A DNA stretch of 64,000 nt from Mycolicibacterium neoaurum (GTDB taxonomy: Bacteria > Actinomycetota > Actinomycetes > Mycobacteriales > Mycobacteriaceae), in contig NZ_JAQIIX010000002.1 of NCBI RefSeq assembly GCF_036946495.1, positions 2,480,001 to 2,544,000 on the forward strand. Reading direction: 5' to 3'. Within the stretch, counting starts at the first letter, position 1. Each line of letters starts with the position of its first letter. Both the position numbers and the translations under genes were made by a program. Below are positions 40,150 to 48,451 of this stretch, in pieces. The notes under the pieces were generated by a model. It made no database searches. It was not told the DNA's origin and was given only the letters and a program-made list of their open reading frames with translations.

Positions 40150-41454
40150 TCAGCCGGCGGCGGGAACCGCGTCCCGGTCGGTGTCCCCCGAGCCCCCGGG
40201 GGTGGGCGGATTGCCGGTGTTCTTTTCGAAGATGAACGTCAACGCGGCGGCGAATGCGTACATTCCGGCGAAGATCCAGATCAGACCCTCGGCCCCGACG
40301 GTGTCGAAGAACAGTGTGACGATGATGGGTCCGACAGCGACGGAGGCGCCCATGCCGATGTTGTATGCCGACATCACGGCACCAGGCTGGCTCGGTTGAA
40401 GTGATGCGGTGATGGCCGACAGCGGCACGAACCCGGCCAGCGAGATGCCGAAAGCGATGCCTGCGACCACGGCCAGGCCATAGGAACCGGTGATGGCCGG
40501 CAGGTAGTACAGAGCCAGCAGACTGAGGCCCGACCCGATGGCGCCGAACCATCGCACGGTCGGCACCCAACCCAGCCGGTCGCCGACCATGCCGAATACG
40601 ACGTTGAAGGGGATGTTCGCGGCATAGATGATGGTGGTCAGCAGCAGCCATTTCGCCAGTCCGAAACCGAACTGGTCGGCGAACAAGGCCGGGAAGAATA
40701 CGAACGAACCGTATTGCGGCGCAGTATTGATCATCCGGATCACCGAGGCCGACAGCACCCGAGGTTTGGTGGCGATCAGCTTCAGACCGGTCGTGAGGAC
40801 GACGAACGGGCTGGTGCCCGCCTGAGCGAGTCGCTTGCTGCCGATGGGTTCTTTGACACCCAGCAGGGCGATCAGACCGCCGATGACGACCAGGCCCAGG
40901 GACAGCCAGAGCGTGTTGTACTCGCCGATCAGCGGGATGGACCCGTTGGCGAACAAGGCGCCCAGGGTCGGCAGGCCCGCGGTGAACATGACGTAGAACC
41001 AGCCGATCGAGGTGGCCAGGCGCCGCCTGTCTGCCACCGCGGCGATCCACACCAGGAATCCGAAGGCGAACAGCGGATAACCCAGCCCGCGCATGGCGTA
41101 GGCGATGAACATCACCTGATGGTTGTCGGCAGCGACGCCTGCGGTGAGGAAGATGACCTCGAAGGTCACCCACGCGGTGAAGCCGATCATCATCACGCGC
41201 TTGGGTCCCCAAAGATCCGACAGCGCGGCCGACAACCATGCCGCGATGGCAACGACGATGCCGTAGGCGCTGATCAGCGCCGCTGCCTTGGAGGTGTCCA
41301 GGCCGTTGTTGTCGCGCAGGAACGGTGCGATGTAGTTGGACTCGACGCCGTCGCCGATCATGAAGAACAGCAGACCGACGTAGCCGAGCACAAGGGATCT
41401 CGGCATGCCGATGCGATCGTATATCGACGTTGTGTGCCTCGATTTTTCGCTCAC
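40150..41454 (-). CDS. MFS polyol permease (CsbX/RbtT/DalT-like)
   Basis: A 434-residue MFS transporter with 12 helices. LGYVGLLFFMIGDGVESNYIAPFL at the start and SDLWGPKRVMMIGF (motif A variant), then GLGYPLFAFGFLVWIA, resemble the pentitol/polyol permeases CsbX, RbtT and DalT. It imports a polyol or sugar with protons. The genes around it (FGGY kinase, DeoR regulator, polyol dehydrogenase, class II aldolase) agree with that. It is downstream of the kinase with a 55-bp gap and the same direction, so they form one operon. Confidence 0.85.
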   Translation of the reverse strand: MSEKSRHTTSIYDRIGMPRSLVLGYVGLLFFMIGDGVESNYIAPFLRDNNGLDTSKAAALISAYGIVVAIAAWLSAALSDLWGPKRVMMIGFTAWVTFEVIFLTAGVAADNHQVMFIAYAMRGLGYPLFAFGFLVWIAAVADRRRLATSIGWFYVMFTAGLPTLGALFANGSIPLIGEYNTLWLSLGLVVIGGLIALLGVKEPIGSKRLAQAGTSPFVVLTTGLKLIATKPRVLSASVIRMINTAPQYGSFVFFPALFADQFGFGLAKWLLLTTIIYAANIPFNVVFGMVGDRLGWVPTVRWFGAIGSGLSLLALYYLPAITGSYGLAVVAGIAFGISLAGFVPLSAITASLQPSQPGAVMSAYNIGMGASVAVGPIIVTLFFDTVGAEGLIWIFAGMYAFAAALTFIFEKNTGNPPTPGGSGDTDRDAVPAAG

Positions 41455-41509
41455 AGGTGGAACTCCTTCAGAATGCTTGTCGCGGATTGGTATGTGCCAT
41501 GACGTGTGC

Positions 41510-42991
41510 CTAGGACAGATCGCTGAGCAGGTGCATCGATTCCTTGAGGCGGGGGTAGAGCTCCCGGTAGATCGGCCACAGCCTGCGGTAGTCGGCGGTG
41601 CCCGGGGTGATCGTGGCGCCGTAGCGCACCATGGATGTGCGTGCGGCGTTCAGCGACGGGTGTATTCCGGTGGCCACGGCGGCGATCATGGCTGCCCCGA
41701 GTGCGGTGGTCTCCTGCTCGCCACACAGTGTGAGTGGGCGTTCCAGGATGTCGGACAGGATCTGCATCCACGCCGGGCTGCGTGTTCCGCCTCCGGTGAC
41801 GAACACGTGCTCGATCGGCGGGCCGACGGCGGCCAGGCCGTCGGTCTGCAGCTTGATCTCGAATCCGATGCCTTCGAGGATGGCGCGGTAGATATGTGGT
41901 TTGCCGTGCCCACCGGTGAGTCCGACCAGGGCGCCGCGGGCCCGGGCGTCCCAGTACGGGGTCTGCGCAGCATTCCAGTGGGGCAGCGCCAGAAGCCCGT
42001 CGGCGCCCGGTTGCAGCTCGGCAGCGGCGGCTGCCACATCGCCTTCCGTGTATCCCGGTGCAGTTACCTTGGTGCCGAACTGATCTCGGAACCAGTTCAA
42101 CAGATAAGTCCCCGAGGACGTGAACGCTTCCAGCAGATAGCCATGTCCGTCGGCGCTCGCAACGGTGCGATAGGCGACGTCCCATGAGTAGTCGGTTGCC
42201 GACAGGCCACAGACGACCGCGGTACCCATGTTCAGGTACAGCGCGTCTGGGTTCTGTGCGCCGGCGCCCAGAGCGGCACACTGGCCGTCTCCGGCGCCGG
42301 CAATGACCGGAGTGCCGGCCCGAAGTCCGGTCATTGCCGAGGCTTCGGCGGTGATGCTGCCGATGGCGGCACCGGGCGCAATGACCTCGGGAAGTGCGGT
42401 GATGTCGAGACCGATCATGGACAGGAGCTCGGCAGACCAGGTCAGCTGTGTCATATCGAACAGGCCCATGCTGTCGGCGCTGGCGTGGCTGGATGCCCAT
42501 CGTCCGGTCAGCCGGTGATGCAGCAATGCGCTCACATCGCCGAACCAGCGGACGCGCGCCATCTCGTCAGGCTGGTGCCGAAGTAGCCAGGCGATCTTGT
42601 ACAGCGACGGTGTGTTGTCGGCGGGCCGTCCCGACAATTGATGTACGCGTGGGGATCCCAGTTCGGCGACGATGTTGCGGGCCCGCGAATCCATCCAGAC
42701 GATGCCTGGGTAGACCGGCGCGCCGGCGTCGTCAACACAGACGAATGTTTCGCGCTGCGTTGTGACGCAGAGTCCACTGATGCGTTCCGGGTCCACGCCC
42801 GAAAGTGCGCTGCGAAGTGCTTCGCAGGTCGCGTGCCACCAGTTTTCTGGATCCTGTTCGTGACGGCCCGGACTGGGCTGGGACATATGAATCGGGCTGC
42901 GGCCCAACGCAATCGCCCGACCGGCCGGATCGAATACGACCGCTTTGCTAGCTGTGGTCGAACAGTCGACCGCGACGACCAGGTCGCCCAT
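41510..42991 (-). CDS. FGGY family carbohydrate kinase
   Basis: A 493-residue sugar kinase. The N-terminal phosphate loop is VVAVDCSTTASKAVVFD (D-x-S-T-T), VWMDSRA carries the substrate-facing Asp region, GAGDGQCAALGAG holds the catalytic Asp, and FVTGGGTRSPAWMQILSDIL the adenine-binding loop. This fits xylulokinase, ribulokinase or related FGGY enzymes that phosphorylate a ketose or polyol after uptake. The substrate cannot be set by eye; xylulose, ribulose or a polyol are candidates. It diverges from the deoR-type gene. Confidence 0.92.
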   Translation of the reverse strand: MGDLVVAVDCSTTASKAVVFDPAGRAIALGRSPIHMSQPSPGRHEQDPENWWHATCEALRSALSGVDPERISGLCVTTQRETFVCVDDAGAPVYPGIVWMDSRARNIVAELGSPRVHQLSGRPADNTPSLYKIAWLLRHQPDEMARVRWFGDVSALLHHRLTGRWASSHASADSMGLFDMTQLTWSAELLSMIGLDITALPEVIAPGAAIGSITAEASAMTGLRAGTPVIAGAGDGQCAALGAGAQNPDALYLNMGTAVVCGLSATDYSWDVAYRTVASADGHGYLLEAFTSSGTYLLNWFRDQFGTKVTAPGYTEGDVAAAAAELQPGADGLLALPHWNAAQTPYWDARARGALVGLTGGHGKPHIYRAILEGIGFEIKLQTDGLAAVGPPIEHVFVTGGGTRSPAWMQILSDILERPLTLCGEQETTALGAAMIAAVATGIHPSLNAARTSMVRYGATITPGTADYRRLWPIYRELYPRLKESMHLLSDLS

Positions 42992-43080
42992 ACCTAACGC
43001 TCCTCAGATGGCTACACCGGTGCGGGCACGTGCCAGCCGGCCGGTTTATGACTCGCATCACAAGTACATCTATCAAACTA

Positions 43081-43104
43081 ATCATGTCAAGTGTTGAATA
43101 TGAT
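43081..43104. promoter_or_regulatory. Nested dyad, candidate DeoR operator
   Basis: A nested inverted repeat ATCAT-g-TCAA-gtg-TTGA-at-ATGAT lies in the 174-bp gap between the FGGY kinase and the DeoR regulator. It is symmetric except for a one-base offset. It is AT-rich and sits 90 bp from the kinase start and 62 bp from the regulator start, suited to control of both divergent transcripts. Confidence 0.6.
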
Positions 43105-43165
43105 GAGAAACGACGTTACGCTTGTGAAGTTCATCAATCCGAGAGTGAGGTCTCCCTTGCCCGAG

Positions 43166-43975
43166 ATGCCCACCAAGCGCCGCGAACGTATCGCGCAGTA
43201 CGTGCAGGATGTCGGCGCCGCTCGAACCGAGGATCTTGCCGATCGTTTCGAGGTCAGCCCGATGACCATCCATCGTGATCTCGACGTCTTGGAGCAGGAG
43301 GGCTGGCTCGAACGCACCCGGGGTGGCGCGCGATCGGCCGGTTTGCGACTGCACGAGCGCAATGTCTCCCTGCGGATGCGTCAGCAGGTTGCCCAGAAAA
43401 GGGCCCTTGCCCGCGCCGCGCTGAACCACCTGGACCCGGGAACCACGTTGGCCATTGATGACTCGACCACGACATTGGCCCTCTTGCCGCATCTGTCTGC
43501 CCTCAAGCCGCTGACCCTCATCACGAACTTCCTGCCCGCGATCCGGTATGCGACCGACGACCCGGATATCGATCTGCAGGGCCTCGGCGGGCACTACGAC
43601 CGCAGCCTGGACTCCTTCGACGGCCCGGCGGTGATCGACCAGCTGCAACTGCTCTCCGCGGATGTCGTGATCATGTCGGTGGCCTCGGTGTACAAACATC
43701 AGCTGTTGCATCCCTCTGCCGAAACCGCGCGCCGTAAAAGAGCTTTCATCGAAGTAGGGGTCAAAAGAATCCTGCTGGTCGATTCCACCAAGTTCGCGCA
43801 CCGCGCATCTCATAAGTTGGGTGATCTCGACCTTTTCGACATCGTCATCGTCGACGACACGGTGTCAGCCGAACACCTGGAATTGCTGCAGAGCCGTGAC
43901 GTCGAAGTCGAGGTGGTCGGTGTCTCGACCGAAGACATCACGGCAGGTAGCCAACTCATCACACCCACTGTGTGA
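43166..43975 (+). CDS. DeoR family transcriptional regulator
   Basis: A 269-residue regulator. The winged helix has MPTKRRERIAQYVQDVGAAR, DRFEVSPMTIHRDLDVLEQ and GWLERTRGGAR, the DeoR signature. The C-terminal DeoRC domain has IDDSTTTLALLPHL and LLVDSTKFAHRAS, the sugar-phosphate-binding site. The frame is open to a GTG at 43091, but that GTG is within the operator dyad, and DeoR proteins normally begin just before the R-R-E-R-I helix, so the ATG at 43166 is preferred. It probably senses a phosphorylated sugar from the neighbouring kinase and represses the divergent kinase/permease and its own operon. Confidence 0.88.
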   Translation: MPTKRRERIAQYVQDVGAARTEDLADRFEVSPMTIHRDLDVLEQEGWLERTRGGARSAGLRLHERNVSLRMRQQVAQKRALARAALNHLDPGTTLAIDDSTTTLALLPHLSALKPLTLITNFLPAIRYATDDPDIDLQGLGGHYDRSLDSFDGPAVIDQLQLLSADVVIMSVASVYKHQLLHPSAETARRKRAFIEVGVKRILLVDSTKFAHRASHKLGDLDLFDIVIVDDTVSAEHLELLQSRDVEVEVVGVSTEDITAGSQLITPTV

Positions 43976-44003
43976 ACTGACTGAAGCGAAAGGACGAAAA
44001 CCT

Positions 44004-45053
44004 ATGAGAGCAGCGATCTTCCGCGGACCGGGAGAGCTCGCCATCGAAGAGGTCGCGCGTGACACCCCTGGCCACGGAGAAATCTCGGTGGAGGTGCACG
44101 CAGCTGCTACCTGCGGTACCGATCTCAAGTCGTACCGGCGTGGCCACCCGAAACTCTTCCCAACCCTGCCTGCCAGGTTCGGCCACGAGTTCGCCGGCAT
44201 CATCGATGCGGTTGGTCCGGGGGTCCAGGGCTTCGAGGTCGGTCAGCGAGTTGTGGCAGCCAACACCGCGCCGTGCGGATCCTGCTGGGCTTGCACCAAA
44301 CAGCGTCCCAGCCTGTGTGAGAACCTCAGCTTCCTCAATGGTGCCTTCGCCGAACAGGTGGTGATCCCAGCACCGATCGTCGCACGCAACACCTATCTGT
44401 TACCCGACTCGGTGTCGTTCGCCTCGGCTGCGCCGCTCGAGCCGCTGTCGACTGTTGTGCATGGGATGGCCGAAGCCGGTGTCGAGCTGGGCGACACGGT
44501 CGCCGTCAATGGTTGCGGTCCGATCGGGCTCATGTTCATCCGGCTGTCCAAGTTGCGGGGCGCCCGCGTGATCGCAACCGATATGTCCGCGCTTCGGCTG
44601 GCCCAGGCCGCAGAGGCGGGCGCCGACGTCACTGTCGATCTGACAGAGATGTCCGATACCTCGGAACGATCGGCGGCGGTGCGCCACCTCACCGATGGCG
44701 CCCGCGGTGCCGATATCGCGATCGAGGCCGTCGGGTTGCCCGAGGTCTGGGAACAGACGGTCGAGATGCTCCGCCCGGGTGGGACGGCGGTGTTGTTCGG
44801 CGGCCCGAAGGCCGGTGCGCGATTCTCGGTGGACGCTGTCGCGATGCACTACAGCGAGTACACGCTCAAGGGCGTGTTCCATCACACTCCGCAGTACGTC
44901 AAAGTCGCGCTTGACCTGTTGGCCAGCGGCGCGCTCGACGGTGAAAGTCTGATCAGCGAGGTGCGTCCGCTGGAGGCCCTGGTCGAAAGTCTCGAGGACA
45001 TGGCCGCAGGCAAGGGCGCCAAGTACCTGTTGGACCCGAGGCTCGCGGCATGA
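44004..45053 (+). CDS. Zinc-dependent polyol/alcohol dehydrogenase (MDR)
   Basis: A 349-residue zinc-containing MDR enzyme. The catalytic zinc ligands are CGTD (Cys37), GHEFAG (His/Glu) and a late E. Structural zinc Cys residues are in APCGSCWACTKQRPSLC. The Rossmann loop is NGCGPIGLMFIRL. It resembles sorbitol/threonine dehydrogenases, and likely oxidises a polyol or L-threonate-type alcohol with NAD+. An AAAGGAC site precedes the ATG at 44004. It follows the DeoR gene by 28 bp and overlaps the aldolase gene (ATGA), so these three are one operon. Confidence 0.92.
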   Translation: MRAAIFRGPGELAIEEVARDTPGHGEISVEVHAAATCGTDLKSYRRGHPKLFPTLPARFGHEFAGIIDAVGPGVQGFEVGQRVVAANTAPCGSCWACTKQRPSLCENLSFLNGAFAEQVVIPAPIVARNTYLLPDSVSFASAAPLEPLSTVVHGMAEAGVELGDTVAVNGCGPIGLMFIRLSKLRGARVIATDMSALRLAQAAEAGADVTVDLTEMSDTSERSAAVRHLTDGARGADIAIEAVGLPEVWEQTVEMLRPGGTAVLFGGPKAGARFSVDAVAMHYSEYTLKGVFHHTPQYVKVALDLLASGALDGESLISEVRPLEALVESLEDMAAGKGAKYLLDPRLAA

Positions 45054-45721
45054 GCGAGGAGTTGGTACTCGAAGCTGAGCGCACGGCACTGGTCGATTAC
45101 GCCCGGCGCATGGTCAGGGACCGGTTGGTGGTCGGCACATCGGGCAACCTGTCGCTCCGCTGTGGCGACCTGATTGCTGTCACGCCCTCGGGCGTCGACT
45201 ACGACACCATGCTTCCCCGGGACGTCCCGGTGGTCACCATGGACGGGACCGTGGTCGATGGATCGTTGAAACCCACGACCGAGCTGCCTTTCCATCTGGC
45301 CTGCCACAATCGGCATGGCGCCACCGCTGTGGTGCACACACATTCGACAGCGGCGACGGCGTTGTCGCTGCTGTGCGACGAACTGCCGTTGGTGCACTAT
45401 CAGGTCGCCATGTTCGGCGGTTCGGTGCGGGTGGCGCCCTATGCCACCTTCGGTACCGAAGATCTCGTTGCGAACGTGAACCTCGCGATGCGCGACCGCA
45501 CAGGATGCATCCTCAAACATCACGGCACGTTGTGCATCGGTGACGGACTCGGTAAGGCCTATGACCGGGCTCGCCAGCTGGAGTGGCTTTCCGATGTCTG
45601 GCTGCGTGCCAGTGCGGTCGGAGAGCCGTCGCTGCTCGACGCCGACGAGATCGCCGATGTGGTGCAACGATTCGAGAGCTACGGTCAACCCCAGCGGGTG
45701 GAAGTGTCTTCAGCCGGCTGA
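45050..45721 (+). CDS. Class II aldolase/adducin family protein
   Basis: A 223-residue zinc enzyme of the L-fuculose-1-phosphate aldolase/L-ribulose-5-phosphate 4-epimerase family. GTSGNLSLR forms the phosphate-binding turn, ITPSGVDYD type residues follow (TPSGVDY), the zinc His residues are in VVHTHSTAATALS and the late LKHHGTLCIG. The conserved Glu of the aldolases is in TTELPFH. It could split a phosphorylated ketose made by the kinase (retro-aldol to DHAP or a related fragment) or be an epimerase. It overlaps the dehydrogenase gene by 4 bp. Confidence 0.9.
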   Translation: MSEELVLEAERTALVDYARRMVRDRLVVGTSGNLSLRCGDLIAVTPSGVDYDTMLPRDVPVVTMDGTVVDGSLKPTTELPFHLACHNRHGATAVVHTHSTAATALSLLCDELPLVHYQVAMFGGSVRVAPYATFGTEDLVANVNLAMRDRTGCILKHHGTLCIGDGLGKAYDRARQLEWLSDVWLRASAVGEPSLLDADEIADVVQRFESYGQPQRVEVSSAG

Positions 45722-45759
45722 TCACACAGCCCTGATGTTTGGGCTATGGTCTGCTTACC

Positions 45760-45909
45760 ATGACGCTCGTCGCGGCAATCTACTCCGCCACGCACTCGGG
45801 GGACCCGCTGCCGGCTGATCGGCAGGACGCCGACCCTGTCAACGACATGCGCGAGCAATCACGCGAACGATTCTGTGCGGTAGGCCATCTGGATAACGGT
45901 GCGCATTGA
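45760..45909 (+). CDS. Possible small ORF (49 aa) upstream of lysR
   Basis: An ATG at 45760 opens a 49-codon frame that ends at 45909 with a 4-bp overlap (TTGA) onto the TTG start of the LysR gene. A TATGGT -10-like box lies 9 nt before the ATG, so a leaderless transcript is possible. The peptide is hydrophilic after residue 12 with no known motif (starts MTLVAAIYSATHSGD). It may be a leader peptide coupled to lysR translation or chance. Codon bias toward GC3 is moderate. Weak evidence. Confidence 0.35.
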   Translation: MTLVAAIYSATHSGDPLPADRQDADPVNDMREQSRERFCAVGHLDNGAH

Positions 45910-46823
45910 CCGATATCACGCTGCGGCAGCTCCGCTACTTCGCTGTGCTGGGTGAAGAGCTGAACTACCGCCGCGCCGCGGAACGACTGTTCATCACCCA
46001 GCCTGCGCTGTCCACCGCGATCAAACAGCTCGAGCATCAGTTCGGTGTGGTGCTCTTCCACCGCAACACCCGTGAGGTCACGCTGACCGACCTGGGCGCG
46101 GCCTGGCTGCCCCAGGTGCACCAGGCGCTGTCGGGTGTGGAGGCCGTCGTCGACAATCTGCTGCTGCTTTCGGGCACCCGGCGCGGTGTGTTGCGCGTCG
46201 GCTACCTGATCGGCACCGGTGCCGACCTGTTGTTCCGATTGGTCCGCCACTTCGAGTCCGCCTATCCCGAAGTCACCGTCGAGCCGATCGAGTTCGATTT
46301 CGCCGATCCCACGGCGGGCCTTGCCGACGGGAGCACCGAGGTCGCGATCATCCGCCCGCCGGTCGACCTGCCCGAGCATCGCGTACTCATCCTGGATTCC
46401 GAGTCGTGGGTCGCGTGTCTGCCGCGAGATCACCGGCTCGCCGACCGCACCGAGGTCGGAATCGCTGAGCTGCTCGACGATCCCATCGTGTGCGCTCCTC
46501 TCACGGCCGGCACGTGGCGGGACTACTGGCTGGCGATGGACGTCCGGGGTAACCGGCCACCGACCATCGCCGCGGTCGCCGCGACCTACGAGGCCGAGAC
46601 GACGGCGATCGCGCGGGGACTCGGGATCAGCTTCACCACCTCGTCGGTGGCGCGTTTCTATGACCGGCCGGGGATCGTCTACGTGCCGATCTCCGACCGT
46701 CCGCTCAGTCATACCGCCCTGGCATGGAACCCCGCGGATCTCACCCCGCAGGCAGATGCGCTGGTGAGGTTGGTTCAGGCGCGCTGGGGAGTCGGTGGCG
46801 GCGACGACTCTGCCCAGGACTGA
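45906..46823 (+). CDS. LysR family transcriptional regulator
   Basis: A 305-residue LTTR. The N-terminal HTH has LRQLRYFAVLGEELNYRRAAERL and TQPALSTAIKQLEHQFGVVLF, then RNTREVTLTDLG. The effector domain starts about residue 90 with GVLRVGYLIGTGADLL. The start is a TTG at 45906 that gives the usual M-x-x-I-T-L-R-Q start. It lies upstream in the same direction as the permease and transaminase genes and its stop codon is part of a dyad TGATAA-N7-TTATCA, the probable LysR box. It likely activates the downstream pair when the amine or amino acid is present. Confidence 0.9.
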   Translation: MTDITLRQLRYFAVLGEELNYRRAAERLFITQPALSTAIKQLEHQFGVVLFHRNTREVTLTDLGAAWLPQVHQALSGVEAVVDNLLLLSGTRRGVLRVGYLIGTGADLLFRLVRHFESAYPEVTVEPIEFDFADPTAGLADGSTEVAIIRPPVDLPEHRVLILDSESWVACLPRDHRLADRTEVGIAELLDDPIVCAPLTAGTWRDYWLAMDVRGNRPPTIAAVAATYEAETTAIARGLGISFTTSSVARFYDRPGIVYVPISDRPLSHTALAWNPADLTPQADALVRLVQARWGVGGGDDSAQD

Positions 46824-46843
46824 TAAATCCTGCTTATCAGCAG
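46821..46843. promoter_or_regulatory. LysR box upstream of the APC permease/transaminase operon
   Basis: A perfect 6-bp inverted repeat TGATAA-N7-TTATCA (46821-46839) has the dimensions of LysR sites and overlaps the lysR stop. A second repeat CTGCT-N4-AGCAG (46830-46843) overlaps it. The site is about 90 bp upstream of the permease start, suitable for activation. Confidence 0.65.
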
Positions 46844-46929
46844 ATCAAAACAACAAACTTCCGAAGTCCCCCGGATGACGGTTGTCTGTCCTTGAGGAGT
46901 TCTTCCCCACGTCCTGACCTGGAGTGACC

Positions 46930-48435
46930 ATGACCGACGCAGTAGCTCCACCCACTCATTCGGATACCCCTGCCCCCCTCACCTCCGAAGACGCCAAGCT
47001 GGCCGAGCTCGGCTACACCCAGAAGCTCGACCGCTCGGTCGGCACCCTGGCCTCGTTCGCCATCGGCTTCGCGACCATCAGTGCCACGACAGCGGTGTTC
47101 ACCGGATTCGGTGCGGGTTACTTCACCGCAGGCGCGCCGTTCGTGTGGACGCTGCTGCTGGCCGGTGCGGTGTTCGCGCTGTGGACGTTCATCGCCGCCG
47201 ACCTGACCGCCAAGCTGCCCCTGGCCGGCTACTCCTATCAGTGGATCAGCCGGATCAACGGGCCGAATCTGGCCTGGTTCACCGGGTTCATCGCGCTGAT
47301 GGGCTGGGTCTGCGGTATGACCGGCGTCGGCTTCATCCTGTCCGGCTACCTCGGCGGGCTGCTGGGCTGGAGCATGACGCAGACGACTCAGATCCTGCTC
47401 GCCATCGCCGTGGTATTTCTCTGCGTGCTGATCAACATCTACGGTGTCCGCTTCGCCACCATGGTCAACAACATCGGCGTCAGTCTCGAACTCGTCATCA
47501 CCGTCGGCGCCACCGCACTGATCGCCGTCATCGCCTTCTCCACACCGGAGAACCACCAGCCCATCTCCACCCTGTTCACCGGCGGCGAATCCGGGGACAA
47601 GGATTCCTACATGCTGGCCTGGCTGGCCGCCGCGCTCGGACCGTTCTTCGGACTGATCGGCGTCGAATCCGGTGCCGACGTCGCCGAGGAGACCAAGAAC
47701 GCGCGACGTGTGGTCCCCAAGACGATGTTCTATGCGTTGATCACCTCGATCGTCATCGAGTTCCTGATGTACGTCGTGTACGTGCTGGCGATCAAGGATC
47801 CCGCTGCGGTGGAGGCGAATTCGGCCGCACCGATCGAGGAGATCATCACTCAGCAAGCCGGACCCGTCGTCACCAAGATCGTCGTCGCGATCGCGCTGAC
47901 CAACATCCTGGCCTGCCTGCTCGCCAACATCCTGGTGGCCACCCGGCTGACCTACTCGATGGCCCGGGACAACATGCTGCCGTTCTCGCACGTCTGGCGC
48001 CACGTGTCGCCGAAGAGCAAGGCACCCACCTACGCAGTCCTCGGATTGGGTTGCCTGTCAACGGTTTTGCTGCTATCGGCGCTGGTCAACGAGAAGGCCT
48101 TCAACTACATCATCGGTATCGCCTCGCTGCTGTTCTTCTTCGTCTATATCCTGCAGACCATCGGCCTGCTCGTCGGCTACAAGCGGGGCACGATTCCCGC
48201 ACCCGAGCCGGGCACCTTCGATCTGGGCCGGTTCCGCCTTCCCCTCTATGTCACCGCGCTGGTGGTCTTCCTCGGTGTCGCCGTCGCGCTGCTCTTCTTG
48301 CCCCAGTTCACCACCAACAAGTGGGTCTTCCTGGGCATCGTCGTGATCGCCGCCCTCTGGTGGGCCACCGGTCTGACGTCACGGCTGAGCCGTGGCGACG
48401 CCGGTGCCGATTACGCCAAGACCCACAACCTCTAG
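46930..48435 (+). CDS. APC family amino acid/amine permease
   Basis: A 501-residue permease with about 12 helices. After a Pro/Thr-rich N-tail comes KLDRSVGTLASFAIGFATISATTAVF, with the G-S-x-G-like loop of the APC family; GYSYQWISRINGPNLAWFTGF and FFGLIGVESGADVAEETKNARRVVPK are the most telling segments (the E-E-T-K-N-A-R-R-x-V-P motif). Import of an amino acid or amine by proton symport is expected. The ATG at 46930 has a GGAG site; a GTG six bases upstream is possible. It is followed by the transaminase gene after 16 bp. Confidence 0.92.
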   Translation: MTDAVAPPTHSDTPAPLTSEDAKLAELGYTQKLDRSVGTLASFAIGFATISATTAVFTGFGAGYFTAGAPFVWTLLLAGAVFALWTFIAADLTAKLPLAGYSYQWISRINGPNLAWFTGFIALMGWVCGMTGVGFILSGYLGGLLGWSMTQTTQILLAIAVVFLCVLINIYGVRFATMVNNIGVSLELVITVGATALIAVIAFSTPENHQPISTLFTGGESGDKDSYMLAWLAAALGPFFGLIGVESGADVAEETKNARRVVPKTMFYALITSIVIEFLMYVVYVLAIKDPAAVEANSAAPIEEIITQQAGPVVTKIVVAIALTNILACLLANILVATRLTYSMARDNMLPFSHVWRHVSPKSKAPTYAVLGLGCLSTVLLLSALVNEKAFNYIIGIASLLFFFVYILQTIGLLVGYKRGTIPAPEPGTFDLGRFRLPLYVTALVVFLGVAVALLFLPQFTTNKWVFLGIVVIAALWWATGLTSRLSRGDAGADYAKTHNL

Positions 48436-48451
48436 AAAGGACAGCACCATC

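Noticed and set aside
43091..43165. GTG at 43091 as the DeoR start
   Set aside because: It lies inside the nested dyad and adds 25 residues that DeoR proteins do not have; the ATG at 43166 is preferred.
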